The position numbers and the translations under genes were made by a program. From Microbacterium rhizosphaerae (GTDB taxonomy: Bacteria; Actinomycetota; Actinomycetes; Actinomycetales; Microbacteriaceae): a stretch of 64,000 bases of DNA. The stretch is from positions 1-64,000 of the forward strand of contig NZ_CP139368.1 in NCBI RefSeq assembly GCF_034120055.1. Reading direction: 5' to 3'. This document shows positions 63,311 through 64,000 of the stretch, piece by piece. Under the pieces are notes generated by a model. It was not told where the DNA came from. It was given only the letters and a program-made list of their open reading frames with translations, and ran no database searches. Every line of letters starts with the position of its first letter. The stretch's first letter is position 1.

Positions 63311-64000
63311 GACCGGCTCGTCGACCTGGATGCCAGTTCCCGCAGCGCGCGCGCCGGTCGCGCGAAGAAGGCACGCATGATCTCGCGCCGCGTCGGACGT
63401 CGTCCCAGCTCATGCTGCAGGCGTTCGACGTTGACGAGCGGCGCGCGTGCGGCGATCATCACCGCCGACGACACACTGTCCGCCGCACGGATGCGCCCCC
63501 ACCACTCCGCGCCTCGGGATCCGCCACGGGTGATGGCGCGCCACAACGCGTAGTCCGGGGCGCCGCGGTAGGAGTCCAGGTCTCCCGTCGCCGCCGCGAA
63601 AGCGACTCGTGCGCGCAGCAGGTCGATGCGCGCTTCGACCGCCGAACGGTCGAGGCCCGGCGCATCGACCCATGTTCGCAGCGGGTCGGCGGCAGGCGCA
63701 GCGCTGCGCGCCGAGTTCAGCACGAGCAGCGCGGCCTGGTCCTCGATCGACGGCGCGCTGCCGACGCCGGCGGCGAGACGTATCGGATGCCGGTCGGCCC
63801 ACATCAGATCGAAGGCCGCGGAAGGCTCCAGCCGTATGCCGGGAAACAGGCGGTGCAGATCGAAGTATCCCCAGATCTCGTGGAGGTACGTCTGGGCGTG
63901 CCCGAACGGGGACCCGAAGGCGAAGCTGCTGTACACCGTCCACCCGTGCGCGCGAAGAGCCGCATCGAGACGCGAGACGTGCGAGGGTCGTACGATCGCA
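63307..64000 (-). CDS. nucleotidyltransferase family protein, 5' end beyond window
   Basis: About 231 codons of a longer gene, open to the right edge. The visible part has AIVRPSHVSRLDAALRAHGW, then YSSFAFGSPFGHAQTYLHEI and WGYFDLHRLFPGIRLEPSAA, characteristic of the uncharacterised nucleotidyltransferase family (NTP_transf_5-like) that recurs with PqqD-like and HPrK-like genes in polysaccharide loci. The C-terminus is helical (ARAPLVNVERLQHELGRRPT, ALRELASRS). The catalytic G-S...D-x-D part may be partly outside the window. Its stop overlaps the PqqD-like start. Confidence 0.78.
   Translation of the reverse strand, partial: AIVRPSHVSRLDAALRAHGWTVYSSFAFGSPFGHAQTYLHEIWGYFDLHRLFPGIRLEPSAAFDLMWADRHPIRLAAGVGSAPSIEDQAALLVLNSARSAAPAADPLRTWVDAPGLDRSAVEARIDLLRARVAFAAATGDLDSYRGAPDYALWRAITRGGSRGAEWWGRIRAADSVSSAVMIAARAPLVNVERLQHELGRRPTRREIMRAFFARPARALRELASRSTSRS

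Overview
The window is a GC-rich actinobacterial chromosome segment. The gene content (RadA, ClpC, actinobacterial GNAT-type N-acetylglutamate synthase, F420-dependent LLM oxidoreductase, GTG starts, ATGA-coupled operons) and the style of the surface-polysaccharide locus point to Microbacteriaceae, most likely Microbacterium or a close relative. This is inferred from protein style; no database search was possible.

Layout. (1) 1-2942: lower-GC accessory DNA with a KAP-family P-loop NTPase (cut by the window start) and an unknown helical protein, a candidate defence pair. (2) 3292-11657: a carbohydrate-use cluster with a beta-propeller glycosidase, a sugar ABC transporter (two permeases and a lipoprotein binding protein), a divergent LacI regulator, and a large secreted glycosidase with an F5/8-type C-terminal domain. 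Similar GGAAA/TTTCC operator-like sites lie before the binding-protein gene and the secreted enzyme. (3) 12146-23950: a patchwork of single genes (phosphoesterase, an oxidoreductase/hydrolase/TetR operon with a clear operator, NTF2-fold, VOC, SRPBCC, OsmC and flavodoxin-fold proteins, ATP-dependent DNA ligase), with two gene remnants. At least five copies of a palindrome-centred intergenic repeat (core CGGGCAATGCCCG) are scattered from 3.06 to 22.96 kb. (4) 24224-30114: a mobile module ending in a tyrosine integrase next to tRNA-Ser(CGA). It carries a zeta-toxin-like kinase overlapped by a small partner gene, several unknown small proteins, a charged helical protein with a duplicated module, an excisionase-like HTH protein and an HTH protein coupled to the integrase. 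(5) 30281-41191: core-like genes (LLM oxidoreductase, class II glutamine amidotransferase, lactate dehydrogenase, radA, argA, clpC, a repeat-domain lipoprotein, a MauE-thioredoxin membrane protein). (6) 41201-64000: a surface-polysaccharide locus with about ten glycosyltransferases, Wzm/Wzt ABC export, a Wzz/BY-kinase, a Wzy-like polymerase, an LMW tyrosine phosphatase, an acyltransferase, a GH99-like protein, a secreted twin-arginine-type protein, and an HPrK-like kinase / PqqD-like / nucleotidyltransferase trio that runs off the right edge.

In the polysaccharide locus the glycosyltransferases would build and decorate an undecaprenyl-linked glycan. Wzm/Wzt would export it, while the BY-kinase with the LMW phosphatase and the Wzy-like protein would govern polymerisation. 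Having both an ABC-exporter and Wzy-type polymerisation hallmarks suggests two polymers, or a hybrid pathway. The most promising under-described items are the KAP pair, the integrase-linked module with its zeta-like kinase (Walker A Lys replaced by Arg) and ADAFF-module protein, the dispersed palindromic repeat, and the HPrK-like/PqqD trio.
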